64,000 nt of DNA from positions 18,898,134 through 18,962,133 of the forward strand of contig CP136065.1 in the NCBI GenBank assembly GCA_032622095.1, given 5' to 3'. Every line of letters starts with the position of its first letter. Position 1 is the first letter of the stretch. Made by a program: the position numbers and the translations under genes. Under the pieces are notes generated by a model. The model did no database searches, was not told where the DNA came from, and was given only the letters and a program-made list of their open reading frames with translations. The DNA comes from Siphonodentalium dalli (Eukaryota; Mollusca; Scaphopoda; Gadilida; Siphonodentaliidae). Positions 46,836 to 58,705 of the stretch are shown piece after piece.

Positions 46836-47224
46836 TTAACCCTTTACCCAACAGAAGGGCCATGTGCCAATGCATTCTCTTATATATGCGAGTCGACCAT
46901 AGGTCGCCTCGCATATATAAGAGAATGCATTGGCTTAACACATTACAAATTATAAAATTGTTAAAGAATGTAAGAAAAAATGTTAAAAAAAGATTTTTTT
47001 TAGGCCAATGCATTCTCTTATATATGCGAGGCGACCTATGGTCGACTCGCATATATAAGAGAATGCATTGGCACAGGGATAACTGTAACTATCACAATGT
47101 GGTCAAGGAGCCGGTTCCAATGATATCCATATTTGTATGGTTTTATTGAGACAGACCGAAGATATTTTAGGCTGTTGAAGCTTTATTTGGCCGGTTTTGG
47201 CCGGTTTGTTGGGTAAAGGGTTAA
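46836..47224 (+). mobile_element. piggyBac-type MITE with internal palindrome pair, copy 3
   Basis: TTAA at both edges; termini CCCTTTACCCAACAGAAGGG and GGTTTGTTGGGTAAAGGG. Palindromes at about 46866-46934 and 47005-47073. The non-palindromic tail with GGTTTTATTGAGACAGACC is on the right, as at 6595-6993. Short ORFs that run through the palindromes on both strands mirror each other and are not genes. Confidence 0.88.
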
Positions 47225-49294
47225 TGCTGACTTTAGTGTGGCACATTTCCGGTATCATTGACAACTAAGATAATCGCTGTCTTATGTTACATGTGCACAC
47301 GGACTTAGTTTGGAAATAGCGCATAGCTGTCTGACTACTAGATAATATTTACCAGACTTGTACACAGAGCAATATAGGCCGTTAGTCCCAACTGTTTTAT
47401 TCAATCTAAACCTCCCTATTGTTGTATCCATGATTAACTCTTGCTATACTAAATGGATTTTCACAGGCAGTTAACAGTTTATATCAGAATGGTATAGTAT
47501 TCCTTTGGAGGGAAGTTAATGTGATTAAACCAGACGTCAGGTAATTAAAGGTGGTGATGCTTTATTATAGAAAGCGTTTATCTCCGAAGAAACAGACAAA
47601 ACGGTTGATTTTCTACGTCGAATGCAGTTGAAGGTATGGATGGGCGAACGAGGGAATGAATGAATGAATGGCGGAATGGACGGTGTTATGAATGAATGTA
47701 CGAATGAACCTCCTATTGATAAACAACATATGGTTGTGACTCTTTCTTGTTCAGTTTGCTTCAAATAAAGCTATTTCTAATCGCCAATATACAGAGGTTA
47801 CATAATATAATGCTGATTTTATACGGGTTCAGTGGAAGTCATGTGACAATCGTATATATGCTGAATGTTGACAATATTTGCTACACAACGCATTTGTAAT
47901 GTATCTTGATCCGAGAAACGGGCGGCAGGTAGTTTGCTGTATATAATAGATAATCATTGACGAGAAGAAACAAATTACAATTACAAAACTGTATTTCCGG
48001 GCTGCTGAACCATCCACGCACTCCCGCCTAATATTCGTAACATGTGCAGACTCTACCCCAGGAGAATTGCAACATTCCCAGGACATTATACCGAACAAAA
48101 AGAGAGGTTTTCAACAGACCTGATATTTCCGAAATTGAATATCATGGGTAGTATTCATGAGCGTTTTGTTTGAGATGCTATATTCTTAGTTTCTGGAGAT
48201 CCACACAGTCTGGTACCATCTGAATCAGATGTTCTTCTCAAACTTGTCTGTGCTGAGGTGTATAAAATCATTTCAAACAATTTGAAACAATCCGACCTAG
48301 AATACATCTATAAAGGTGCCCAATCTCATCAACTAAGGCTTTGGTGGTGAGCCATCGACTTTCAAAAGAGGAAGTTATAAGGCGTTTTGAATATTTGTCA
48401 GCATAAGAAAATTATAATACTCGTCTCTGCATGATAAAGTCCGTACATGCTTTATTATCATAATAGAGGTAGACAGTAAAGAGTGTTCTCTATTAATGAT
48501 CTATTGTACTCGTTTTCAATGTAAAACTGGTGGATTCTGTAGTGGATTCTCGCGATGCATGTATAATAGGAACGCTGGTGATTGCAAGAATTTCTAAATT
48601 TTATTTTGACTGGAAATCGAAAAAAATGGCCTTTGAAACAATTTGGCTAATTTGGTGTAAAATCGGAAAGTGCATCTTTATTACAAATGACAGCAATTCA
48701 GTCTCAAATCGTGTCTCAGTGGTAATAACGTTTATGTAGCGAATCGAATTTATGCACTTTGTTTATTGAGTATTGCGAATATAAAAACAAAACCATTAAT
48801 TCAGGACCGTTCGTATTGCCATTGATTCCCCAGAGAGCAGCGAAAAATCATTCGTTACCACGAACATTATCATTGACGCTTAAGAGATGCCATTTGGTGG
48901 ACAATGCTTCGTTGTGCATTATTCAACCCACTCATGGGGTTCGACGAGAATGGCTCGGAAAAAGCTGATTGGAACCGGCATTAAAGTGTCGCTTATTTCC
49001 TGCACGGAACGAAACATTGATGAAAAATCATCCCAAGGGAATCTCATGCTGCTCAGTTATTCCACCCTCATTATGTCCCCATTATACGATAAAGCGAGAC
49101 ACGAATTATACCAAAAGTTTAAAATCAACACGATAGGCGAATATTTGACGGGTTAACCCGGAAGAAATTGGTAATAAAGCGATGTTGGTGTCAAAAGACG
49201 CAGGGAAATCTTTAGTTTCACATATCTAAAATCCGCTAAATCAGTTTTGAGGAAACTCTGTATCCAAGATGGCGCACAACGTCCAACTTATACG
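47225..49294. other. Unassigned interval
   Basis: A GAATGAAT run lies near 47653-47668. ORFs of 69-89 codons (for example 48759-48968 and 48887-49156) overlap in different frames and have no recognisable domain. Confidence 0.4.
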
Positions 49295-49870
49295 TTTGAA
49301 GGGAGATACCATTATCATCTATAAGCAATGCATGCTAAAATATGTATAGGTCGATAGAGAGTTAAATATGTATAGGTCGATAGAGAGTTAAATATGTATA
49401 GGTCGATAGAGAGTTAAATATGTATAGGTCGATAGAGAGTTTGACAGAAAATATCTGCAATAATCACTGCATTATCTAGCTTATGAACCCAACTAGACTT
49501 TGCGCTCAGTCTATCTGAAATCATTACTGTCTGAGATAAAATAAATCAAACATTTTTCATTGCATATTTATTTCTTGTTAGCCATTTGCGGATCTATTTT
49601 TTCTCGCGAGAAGGACCAAAACAACATAAAACAACGTAAATATTATTCAACCACGTTCGCAATTATCTGGCAGACGTAAACACTCAATACTGATTCGTCT
49701 ATTCAGACATTATATTGTTTTATGTTGATGTTCTTCCAAAATATCAATGTCAAACTATAAATTTGAAGGGGAAAATCATTATCATCTATAACCAATGTAT
49801 ACTATAGCACTATAACAACACCTGTTCACCCTCACAATATGGGAGATATCTTAATCGTAATTGGATTTGG
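49295..49870 (+). repeat. Dispersed repeat, permuted relative to 58230-58705
   Basis: Contains segments AATTTGAAGGGGAAAATCAT, CACCTGTTCACCCTCA, GACAGAAAATATCTGC, CTTATGAACCCAACTAG, AGCCATTTGCGGA and ATTCAGACATTATATTG. All recur with substitutions at 58230-58705 in a different order: here GACAGAAA... precedes AATTTGAAGG..., there it follows. That is what one would expect from two windows onto a tandemly repeated parent unit of about 480 bp. Another partial ACGTTTGAAGGGAGATACC near 49295 supports this. Confidence 0.6.
49338..49441. repeat. Tandem repeat, 26-bp unit, four copies
   Basis: The unit TATGTATAGGTCGATAGAGA plus GTTAAA is repeated exactly at about 49341, 49367, 49393 and 49419. The copies are essentially identical, so the expansion is recent. 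It lies inside the dispersed repeat at 49295-49870. Confidence 0.92.
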
Positions 49871-50288
49871 AATCGAGTTATAGCTCTTGTTCATATTTAT
49901 TTTTTGCTAAATGAGACACAGCTGGCAAGTTATGCTCCACTTAAACCAGAACACCGAAAACCACACAGTTTTCCCCTCACCTCTCAATCATTTACATAGG
50001 CCAAGTGTATCGAGTCTAACATATACATACGTGTAACGTGTGTATACCACGAGCATGCTTAACAATCATGTACATATGTTTATACCACCATCTTGCTTAA
50101 CAACCATGTAAACATGTGTATTCCACCAGATGCTTAACAATCAAGTGTATGAAGTGTAATATATACATACATGTACACGGGTTTGTACCACCAGCTTCTT
50201 AACAATCATGTACATGTCTCAACAACGGGTCACTGAAAAATTAACAGTTTCTATACTAAATACTCATCGACGAGTTTTATCCCATAGG
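49871..50288. other. Unassigned interval with loose local duplications
   Basis: Four diverged pieces resembling CATGTACATATG(T)TTATACCACC and GCTTAACAATCATGTA lie between 50030 and 50215, a degenerate ~60-bp tandem repeat. No gene. Confidence 0.45.
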
Positions 50289-51205
50289 CAACATATCCTC
50301 GTGTATATAGGTTCGTATTGGACATACATATTCACATATGTTCATATTGGACCCATTTGATTTTGAAATAAGCCCACTATAAATGGCGCGGGCAGCTGTA
50401 AAAACGCAATATAAAGAGCGTTAATCTGGTAAGTCGTGTCGATGAAAACAGGTAGATTAAATAATGTCAATATGGCAACATATTCTCATGTAAATAGATT
50501 CATATTGAACCGTATTTCAAAAAACCAAATACGCCCTTATTGGCGTTATTGGAATCTTAATTACGCTCTATATGAACGTAAATGGGCCACGAAAAAAGTC
50601 GATTTAGAAATGAGTCCATAATGAGCGTATGCCTGTTATTCCGCTAAATGGCGCGGGCCGCAGTGAAACCACATAAAAAGCGCATAAATCTAGTAATTCG
50701 TGTCGATGAAAAAAGATTAAATACTGCCGATATGGGCGTGTTTCGTATGTGGGTGCATTAAATACGCCCGTATATTAATAAATAATAATAATAATGGTGG
50801 AGCTTATATAGCGCGTATCCCCGCGAGGGACATAAGCGCTTCACATTATTACACCAGCTGTTGAGTAATGTCATGTCTTCTGCATGCTGCCATAATGGCG
50901 CTTCACAAGATTGCCCTTGGCTTACAAAAACCAGGTCCATATTTCTCGTCTATGTACGACGAAGCGAGCACAGTACAAATTACCTTGCCCAATGGTCAGA
51001 ACTTGGCGCGATATTTGAAACAGTGTGGCTATATATAGCACACACTGCTTAATCTGGCCAAGCCACTGTTGTGGAGACGATTCATTAACACCATTACAAG
51101 TCCGTCTCTCTAACCACTGGGCTACCACTTCCATGTAAGGTTACATAATGCAAATATGAGCTTATTTCTATCATTAAGATATAAGTCATTTATGTAAACA
51201 GGCTG
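50289..51205 (+). repeat. Dispersed ~350-bp element, copy 7, doubled and interrupted by a SINE
   Basis: Begins CAACATATCCTCGTG. A second element start, CAACATATTCTCATG, occurs at 50475, so a 5' fragment precedes a second copy. The body (TGGCGCGGGCCGCAGTG near 50650) runs to about 50778, where a SINE is inserted. The element resumes at about 51136 and ends with TATGTAAACAGGCTG at 51205. Confidence 0.65.
50779..51135 (-). mobile_element. SINE with tRNA-like head, inserted in the dispersed element
   Basis: Read on the minus strand it starts near 51135 with GAAGTGGTAGCCCAGTGG, where TAGCCCAGTGG (51114-51124) fits the pol III box A consensus. It ends with GCGCTATATAAGCTCCACC followed by ATTATTATTATTATT. 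That TATATAAG-plus-trinucleotide tail is typical of tRNA-derived SINEs. The box B region is decayed. Length about 355 bp. A 70-codon minus-strand ORF through it is not a gene. It splits one dispersed-element copy, so it is the younger insertion. Confidence 0.65.
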
Positions 51206-52375
51206 CCATTGGATATGTTAAGATATTAAGTTCAACAAACGGCCAACTTATTGTCTGAACATTTCCGTCTAATCCAAACTTAGGATCATATGCCCACGAG
51301 TAAAGCCCTCACATACTTTCATACCGGGTGAAGGAAACTAAATACGATACACTGCAAAATGCGAACATGTGTAGTGAACTCGATTCAGACATGTTCCAAA
51401 ACCATCTATCTGAAACTCATATCTGTACCCGTAATTCGGGTGCTGAAGGCGCCAATCATTAGTTCCACGCATGCCCACTTTTTATCGAAGATATGGTATT
51501 TGTCGAACTTTCAGTTTAAACGGCTTTCATTCACATGCTTCAGTTCAGATTTCGTTAGATATTTGACACATAGCCGTGTTTGCCACACATCAAGCTGAAT
51601 GCAATGGACATCAGGTGAGAGTATGTATTTCCCCGACAGCTAAACCTAATGCAGTTCACTTCGTAAACTTTGAATTTTGGTACACAAGAGTTTAGGAATT
51701 TATTGGATAACAAAAGCTCAACTTGTTATTTTCTGCGGTCGCGATGATGCACATATAGCACAAGTACCCGGATTTCGGGATGAAATGGCTGCAGTTATGC
51801 TGCTAAGTGGACGAGAAAGAGTACACCTCAATTAAGCGCGGGTAAAGGCGATAACGATGTTAGATTCTCGTGAGTACACGAACCCTTGTTAAAAACCTGA
51901 GCACAATGACAGGTAATGTTTTGTAATGCCCATGAAAATATACAACATATACCGTACCGACCGGTGCATATATACAACATGTACCGACCGGTGCATATGA
52001 CGCAGCGTTGTTGAAGTGGCAGGATATATTTGGAACCTAAATTTAATTTTTTCTCTTTCTAGCACATATTCCGTGGTGTTTTAATGGTGTGCATACAGTG
52101 GTGCGAACGAGAATGAAATATTTTGCATTTTGAATCAAATAACAAAAGTTCACGGCTTTTATTGAAGTTGAGAAATATGGGGAATCCTAGTAACGACTTA
52201 CCAATTGAGCGAATATAAACTGCGTCCAGGGGACTAGCTTTCTGAATTATGGGTGTAAAATCTATCGGCGCAAACACGTCTATTTGCATGGGATTGAATT
52301 GCAAAAAAATACTTACATGGGCTCGCTTTCTACAATAACATTAATAAAATATATCCACACGAGTACACATTTATC
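51206..52375. other. Unassigned interval
   Basis: A short duplication near 51938-51998 (ATACAACAT and TACCGACCGGTGCATAT, two copies ~30 bp apart). No credible gene. Confidence 0.4.
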
Positions 52376-52620
52376 ACTCACAAGCAATGTAATGACACAG
52401 GTCCTCACAAGCAATGTAATGACACAGGTCCTCACAAGCAATGTAATGACACAGGTCCTCACAAGCAATGTAATGACACAGGTCCTCACGAGCAATGTAA
52501 TGACACAGGTCCTCACTCACAAGCAATGTAATGACACAGGTCCTCACTCACAAGCAATGTAATGACACAGGTCCTAACTCACAATCAATGTAATGACACA
52601 GGTCCTCACTCACAAGCTCC
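52376..52620. repeat. Minisatellite, 25- and 29-bp units, about nine copies
   Basis: Unit CTCACAAGCAATGTAATGAC plus ACAGGT. The first five units are 25 bp; later ones are 29 bp through an extra CTCA. The two length classes are segregated along the array, not mixed. Confidence 0.93.
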
Positions 52621-52728
52621 TCACAACAAACATTGGCCCACCCCACTATTACATAATCATATAGAAATGTATCCCACTTGGCCGGCCCTTATTGTTTTTA
52701 TCATTTTTTTTTAAAGTTCACAAATTTG

Positions 52729-53656
52729 GTTCAAAATACAAAAAACAATTGTTGTTACATAAATGCCTCATATATATCCGGTGTAAAAATTGGTTCATCA
52801 TGACCCCGGTTATGAGCACAGGTCTGACGCAAACCGGCTGTTTTCTTCACTTGTTCGAGATGGTATCCGCTAACCTGTCAAGAGTCGGATTTTTACACCG
52901 ACTTGCGCTTCAAAAACACACTCGACGGTAAGTAGAATATATATATTATACATCATTAGAAGCGGAATTGTTTACTGACCCACCAAAAACAATCATATCA
53001 TATGACGCCCCGTATCTCTCGTATTTATTGAAAAATCACTTTCGTAAACCCCTTGAGCAAATCTAAATTTTCCAAAACCAGCCATTTTGTGCGTGTCTAC
53101 TGTTAGTACTATTTATAGTTCATACGCAACACACTATATATTTATACAAATTAAATAAATACACAAAGATTGAATTATGGAATAGAATATAACTCCATAA
53201 ATATTTAGAGCGTATATACTTCTTCATTCTTCAGCTTACTTACAATATTTGACAAAATGGCTGGTTATGAAAATTTTGTATTTGCTTCAGGGTTTATGAA
53301 ACTGATTCTTTCAATGAATACGAGAGATACGGGGCCGTTATGTGGCTGATTGGTTTGGTGGGTCAGTAAACAATTTCGCTTCTAATGATGTATAACATAT
53401 ATATTCTACTAACCGTTGAGTGTGTTTTTGAAGCGCAAGTCTGTGTAAAAATCCGACTCTTTGATCTAGTTCAGTGGACACCATCTCGAAAAACTGGAAA
53501 ATAAAACAACCGGTTTGCATCAGACTTGTGCTCATAAATGGAGTTATGATGAACCATTTTTACACGCGATACATCACATTGAATAGTAATAAAATACCGT
53601 TCTACCTATATATGGGGCATTCATGTAACAAATATTACTTTTGTATATTTTGAACC
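52729..53656. mobile_element. 928-bp foldback element with ~360-400-bp inverted arms
   Basis: Left arm 52729-53090 starts GGTTCAAAATAC; right arm 53252-53656 ends GTATATTTTGAACC. The arms match as reverse complements throughout with scattered substitutions and small indels, and the loop is ~160 bp. Landmarks shared by both arms are TGCGCTTCAAAAACACACTC, ACATCATTAGAAGCG, TTTACTGACCCACCAAA and CCAGCCATTTTGT. Each arm holds a corresponding reading frame (52812 onwards on plus, 53535 downwards on minus) ending in RVGFLHRLALQKHT. No transposase is recognisable. Confidence 0.88.
52800..52927 (+). other. Exon-like reading frame in the left foldback arm (unrecognised)
   Basis: From MTPVMSTG the frame runs to QKHTRR, and the last codons abut GTAAGT (52928-52933), a consensus 5' splice site. 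The right arm has the same frame on the minus strand (MSTSLMQTGCF, then EMVSTELDQRVGFLHRLAL). There the donor is GTTAGT and an acceptor-like TTTATTTTCCAG precedes the FFEMV part. This could be a captured gene fragment or an exon of a gene I cannot identify. It may also be chance within a young repeat. I do not assign a function. Confidence 0.25.
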
Positions 53657-54173
53657 AGTGTGTGGACTAAGGGCGTGCTAAGTTGGATACCTTTCTATAC
53701 GATTAAGTGGTACATGTATTGGGGTGGGGTAAATTTTTGTTCTGGGAACCTGTGTGTAATGCATGCACGATTCATTGTATGGTTATATATCCAAATTCTA
53801 TTTTGGCATGATCAATTTATTTATATTATAGAATACAATTGGGTCCACCATTGTATCTGGGGGGGGGGGCTTATCTGCTATCGCTTTGTCAAAACGATTC
53901 TTTGGAGATATGTATGCTTCAACAAAGTGGAATAACTTTCAATATAGCGACATGTTTTAGCGACATATCTAAAAAATTCAATTATTCGCTAGAGTGGTTA
54001 TCCAATATTTGATTAGCGCGCAAATAAAGAACGAGCTATACTTGCATCTTCAACCGGATGGCCACATCGACAACTGGGATCTTAAAGAAATTTAATTAGT
54101 AAGTAATACTAATTCGGCGTGAGTCGGCCAAATTGTCAAAATGCCATATTCACAAGACCAAGATGTCACAAGT
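53657..54173. other. Unassigned interval
   Basis: A G-run of ten lies near 53862. A 91-codon hydrophobic, Trp-rich ORF (53660-53935) has no recognisable domain. Confidence 0.4.
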
Positions 54174-55306
54174 CAGCCTGTTCTGGTAAATATAAGCACA
54201 GGATGGGCTTATTTTAATGAGCGAAATGAGCTCATAAAAACAATATTTAACCTCAATATACGTTATATATGGACATACAATGGGTATGTTTAAATAGTCC
54301 AATATGGGACCATTTCCATACGATATAAGCCCATATTGGCATTTTTATTTAATCTAGATTTGTTAATCGACACGACTTCTCAGATTGGCGCTCTTTATTA
54401 TGTTTTCACTGCGGCCCGCGCCATTCAACAGAATAACGGGTATAAGTTCACTATGGGCTTATGTTAGAATCAAATAAGTTCAATATGAACCTATTTAGGT
54501 CCACTATGAACGTAGTATATGACCCTATTTAGGTCCACTATGAACGTAGTTTATGACCCTATTTAGGTCCACTATGAACGTAGTTTATGACCCTATTTAG
54601 GTGCACTATGAACGTAGTTTATGACCCTATTTAGGTCCACTATGAACGTAGTTTATGACCCTATTTAGGTCCACTATGAACGTAGTTTATGACCCTATTT
54701 AGGTCCCCTATGAACGTAGTTTATGAACCTATTTAGGTCCACTATGAACCTATTTAGGTCCACTATGAACCTATTTAGGTCCCCTATGAACGTAGTTTAT
54801 GAACCTATTTAGGTCCACTATGAACCTATTTAGGTCCACTATGAACCTATTTAGGTCCACTATGAACGTAGTTTATGAACCTATTTAGGTCCACTATGAA
54901 CCTATTTAGGTCCACTATGAACCTATTTAGGTCCACTATGAACGTAGTTTATGAACCTATTTAGGTTCACTATGAACGTAGTTTATGAACCTATTTAGAT
55001 CCACTATGAACGTAGTCTATGAACCTATTTAGGTTCACTATGAACGTAGTTTATGAACCTATTTAGGTCCACTATGAACGTAGTCTATGAACCTATTTAG
55101 GTCCACTATGAACGTAGTTTATGAACCTATTTAGATCCACTATGAACGCAGTCTATGAACCTATTTAGGTTCACTATGAACGTAGTTTATGAACCTATTT
55201 AGGTCCACTATGAACGTAGTCTATGAACCTATTTAGGTTCACTATGAACGTAGTTTATGAACCTATTTAGGTCCACTATGAACGTAGTTTCCCCGAGGAT
55301 ATGTTG
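54174..55306 (-). repeat. Dispersed ~350-bp element, copy 8, enlarged by an internal minisatellite
   Basis: Left end CAGCCTGTTCTGG, right end CCCGAGGATATGTTG: the two ends of the dispersed family in reverse orientation. The left half is ordinary family sequence (GGCCCGCGCCATTCAAC near 54413). Where other copies have a single GTTCA(C/A)ATTGTACCTA-like segment before the end, this copy has ~800 bp of tandem repeats, so its length is ~1,130 bp and not ~350. Confidence 0.8.
54496..55292. repeat. Minisatellite of 21- and 34-bp units inside a dispersed element
   Basis: The short unit is AACCTATTTAGGTCCACTAT plus G (21 bp). The long unit adds the 13-bp block AACGTAGTTTATG in front (34 bp). Early units read GACCCTATTTAGG, later ones GAACCTATTTAGG, and some carry GGTTCAC or GATCCAC. 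Long units dominate, with short runs of 21-bp units at about 54735-54865 and 54900-54945. Confidence 0.93.
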
Positions 55307-55888
55307 GACAAGTAAACGTTTTGTTCGCGTGCTCTCTTTGTGGACAGACACGATATAAAAAGCTTCCCATAAAAAAATATTTTGTGACTTGAAAGTACAG
55401 CTGTGCCAATGAGGTTCAGCAAATACATCAATTGTAACATGCTGCCTCAAGGCTATAGCAGGACCACCCCGACTTCCACAATAAAACACAGACTATGCAG
55501 ACAATTGTGTGTCTCGCTATTTGACTTTCATTTCCCGATAGATTTATTTCATAATTCGATGACTCGGGTTCTGATTGACTTTTGTTTGAATAGCTTTGTG
55601 TGAGCGCGGAACGCTGTGCTTTTGTTCTTGGTTCATATTGTTATCTTATGATTAGGCGGATTCAACGCAGCTGGAATGAAGCAGAATGATGTGATCATTT
55701 CGGTATTGCATTTCAGTTGATATGCCGCCTGGGGCTATTATCATGGGACTATGCATGGACTTTGCCACAGCTTCTGGATTTATATAGTAATAAAATGACG
55801 TCAATGTCATGTAGGTAGTAAATACATAGTCTGCCACCCACTTATCACCAGTGATACCTAGATTCAGGATTGTGATTGTAAATATGCG
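55307..55888. other. Unassigned interval
   Basis: No repeat or recognisable ORF. Confidence 0.4.
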
Positions 55889-56281
55889 TTAACCCTTTAC
55901 CCAACAAACCGGCCAAATAAAGCTTCAACAGCCTAAAATATCTTCGGTCTTCGGGTGGTCTGTCTCAATAAAACCATACAAATATGGATATCATTGGAAC
56001 CGGCTCATTGACCACATTGTGATGGTTACAGTTATGCCCCGTGCCAATGCATTCTCTTATATATGCGAGTCGACCATAGGTCGCCTCGCATATATAAGAG
56101 AATGCATTGGCCTAAAAAAAACCTTTAAAAAAAACCTTTTTCTTACATTCTTTAACAATTTTATAATTTTTAATGTGTTAAGCCAATGCATTCTCTTATA
56201 TATGCGAGGCGACCTATGGTCGACTCGCATATATAAGAGAATGCATTGGCACAGGGCCCTTCTGTTTGGGTAAAGGGTTAA
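55889..56281 (-). mobile_element. piggyBac-type MITE with internal palindrome pair, copy 4
   Basis: TTAA at both edges; termini CCCTTTACCCAACAAACCGG and CTTCTGTTTGGGTAAAGGG. Palindromes at about 56042-56110 and 56182-56250. A short TCTTCGGTCTTCGGGTGGTC indicates a local duplication in the left tail. Same orientation as 41820-42199. Confidence 0.87.
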
Positions 56282-56877
56282 AGGACGACAGTGCCAGTAA
56301 TATTAGTCTGCATGATTGCATGAACTGCGATGACAATGGCGACGACCACGGTGGTGGTAGTTATGATGATAAAGATGACTTTGAAAACGACGATGACGAT
56401 GGTGGTGATGTTGTTGTTGATGATGATGACGATGGTAAACTCGTATTTCTGACGCGGTATAAATGAAATGCCTAAAGTCATTGCACGATGGATTGTCTAA
56501 TGTTTAGATGATGAAGTCTGGTAATGTTGTTTGAGCTGTGCAGCCACACGGCTAATTGCATATAGCTTACTACTCAACTTAGTGGCGAACACCTACGTAT
56601 TGCAATTAAATACGCATGCAGCGCAACAGTGTAGATAAGACAAGCATCACCTAACATTTGTTTGGCAAAACTGACAATGAGATGTGCAAGTGCGCCTACC
56701 TTCACGTAGACTAAGGTTGAACAGTCATACGAGAACATCTGACATGATATATATGTCAGCTAATGACGCTGCACATGTAGTTGTCAAGGTAACGTTAAGA
56801 AACGTTCCCTACTTACACGCGCACGCACACCACGCGCGCAAATAACGCACACACACCGGACAGTAATCGCGACTCTT
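56282..56877. other. Unassigned interval with a GAT/GAC-rich tract
   Basis: 56330-56440 is rich in GATGAC/GATGGT words and encodes an acidic low-complexity stretch in one frame. This is a degenerate microsatellite and not a gene. A CACGCGCGC-like CpG/CA patch lies at 56815-56855. Confidence 0.45.
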
Positions 56878-57074
56878 GGTGGAGCACGGTGACCTGATGA
56901 CTGACATGGTTAAACGCCGTTTATTAAAATGGATGGAAGATATTTTATCGGTACGTTGAATCTTAGCCGATATCTCTGAGCGTCAATATATTGTTAGTCT
57001 AAATTGAATTTAACATGACACATATGTCTGCAACTCAAGTGAAACATGATTAGCTGTCATGTCCAATCGAAACT
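56878..57074 (+). repeat. Dispersed repeat, copy 1 of a pair
   Basis: GTGACCTGATGACTGACATGG, then AAATGGATGGAAGATAT, GATATCTCTGAGCGTCAATA, ATATGTCTGCAACTCAAGTG and AATCGAAACTA align in order with 59072-59266. About 200 bp at moderate divergence. Confidence 0.7.
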
Positions 57075-58229
57075 AGTCGTTCGGTGCGTACGCATGCGTG
57101 CGAGGCCGCGTTAAAGGTCCACGGTCCGATTTGGTACCATAAATAAAGATCTACAACGAGTCCCTAGTTTATAGCGTAATTTACAAAACGAGTCCAGTAA
57201 ATAAGGCCTGAAGGCTCGGTCCAGACCTAATTTTCTGTGTGGTCGCGACCCCTGTCCGTGCGTGATTGTCTTTCCACGACACTCCTGCACATATATTGCC
57301 AATAAAATCACCCCTATACTCCACATGAGCGGACGGGCTGGTCCGGGCCGGTCCGGGCTGGTCCGGGTGGTGTTTAATCACACTGGTCCCAACCCCATAT
57401 ACTCTCACTTACGGTAATGGGGTTGAGTCGCCCCCCCTGTAATAATCGTTTACATTAACTACATAAACGTCGTTCATAATGCTTAGTTGACAACAATGCA
57501 ATCTATTTAAGTTTAGCCACATACATGTACATGTATGTACCATATATCATAAAATGTTCGGCAATCAGTGTCAATACGTTAATTATTGCATCTTTTAAAA
57601 ATTTAAACACAAGAACGTGGCCGCTGTGATGAAATCAATAACAATATCACATGGGATTTTTTATTATGTACGCATTGAAAGTGCTCACGCCATGCAATCG
57701 ATGCAACATCGGATTGGTCAAAAATATCACGTGGGATCGCTTTGTTTATAAAGTTGGCCGTCAAGCCTACGGGGAATTCCCAAGAGTTGAGCACAGTGTG
57801 GAAATTCCAGCCCTGTTTATAAACAGGCACACGTGGAATGTGCGATCAATTTTTAAAGTAGCTTTTCTGTGATAATTAATAATCTGTTCACGAACAAATT
57901 ACGGTTCAGGGTATAACATTGTGTCAACATTCCGATCACGTAGCAGATACCACACTAACTATCACAACAGTTTGCATTGACCCCGGGTGCCACACCCCCT
58001 GGGTACATAGTGTAGGGAGTGGCACTGTTACTAGTCTCTGTTACATTAGAGCGTCCATGCTTTCGATTCCAAAACGGAAAACTGATTAATGTATTTTTTT
58101 AATTCGTGATGTCTGTGTCATATAAATGATGGTGATTGCAACACTTGTTCATTTGTCTTTTGTCCGGTAAGCTCAGCACTACCTTAGGAAAGTGTGATTA
58201 AATTAGTGAATTTTCAATAAATCTCAATT
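57075..58229. other. Unassigned interval
   Basis: GGTCCGGGC(C/T) is repeated three to four times at 57340-57370. ORFs of 71-75 codons overlap on both strands and are unrecognised. Confidence 0.4.
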
Positions 58230-58705
58230 TAAAACTAACAAATTGAAGGGGAAAATTATTATCCTCTACAACAAATGTATGTTATCGTATTACAACAACA
58301 CATGTTCACCCTCATAATATGAGAGATACGTTTAATTATGTAAAAAGGTGATTTGGACAAAATAAAAACTACAATTTTCAAGGTTGACAGGAAATATTTG
58401 CGACGGACGCACTGCATTATCAAACTTATGAACCCAACTAGGGTATGCGATCAGTTTACTATTATATATATCTCTGAAGTCATGCACGAATGTCTGTGAG
58501 AAAGTAAATAAAACATTTTTCATGTCATATTATAATTTTTTGGTGGCCATTTGCAGAACTATTTTTTTGTCGCGTGAAGGCCAAAAGCCAGCATAAAACA
58601 ACATCAATATTATTCAACCACGTTTACAATAATTTGACAGACAGAAACACTCAATACAGAATCATCTTTTCAGACATTATATTGGTGACTTTTCCTCCAA
58701 AACAA
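58230..58705 (+). repeat. Dispersed repeat, permuted relative to 49295-49870
   Basis: AAATTGAAGGGGAAAATTAT and ATGTTCACCCTCATAATATG come first, then GACAGGAAATATTTGC, CTTATGAACCCAACTAG, GCCATTTGCAGA and TTCAGACATTATATTGG. The order is rotated compared with the other copy. Confidence 0.6.

Noticed and set aside
46805-47149. 114-codon ORF across the piggyBac-type MITE
   Set aside because: It translates the palindromes (the same peptide appears on both strands and in the other MITE copies), so it is a by-product of the repeat.
56266-56466. Acidic Asp-rich 66-codon ORF
   Set aside because: Encoded by a GAT/GAC microsatellite; the opposite strand is open as well.
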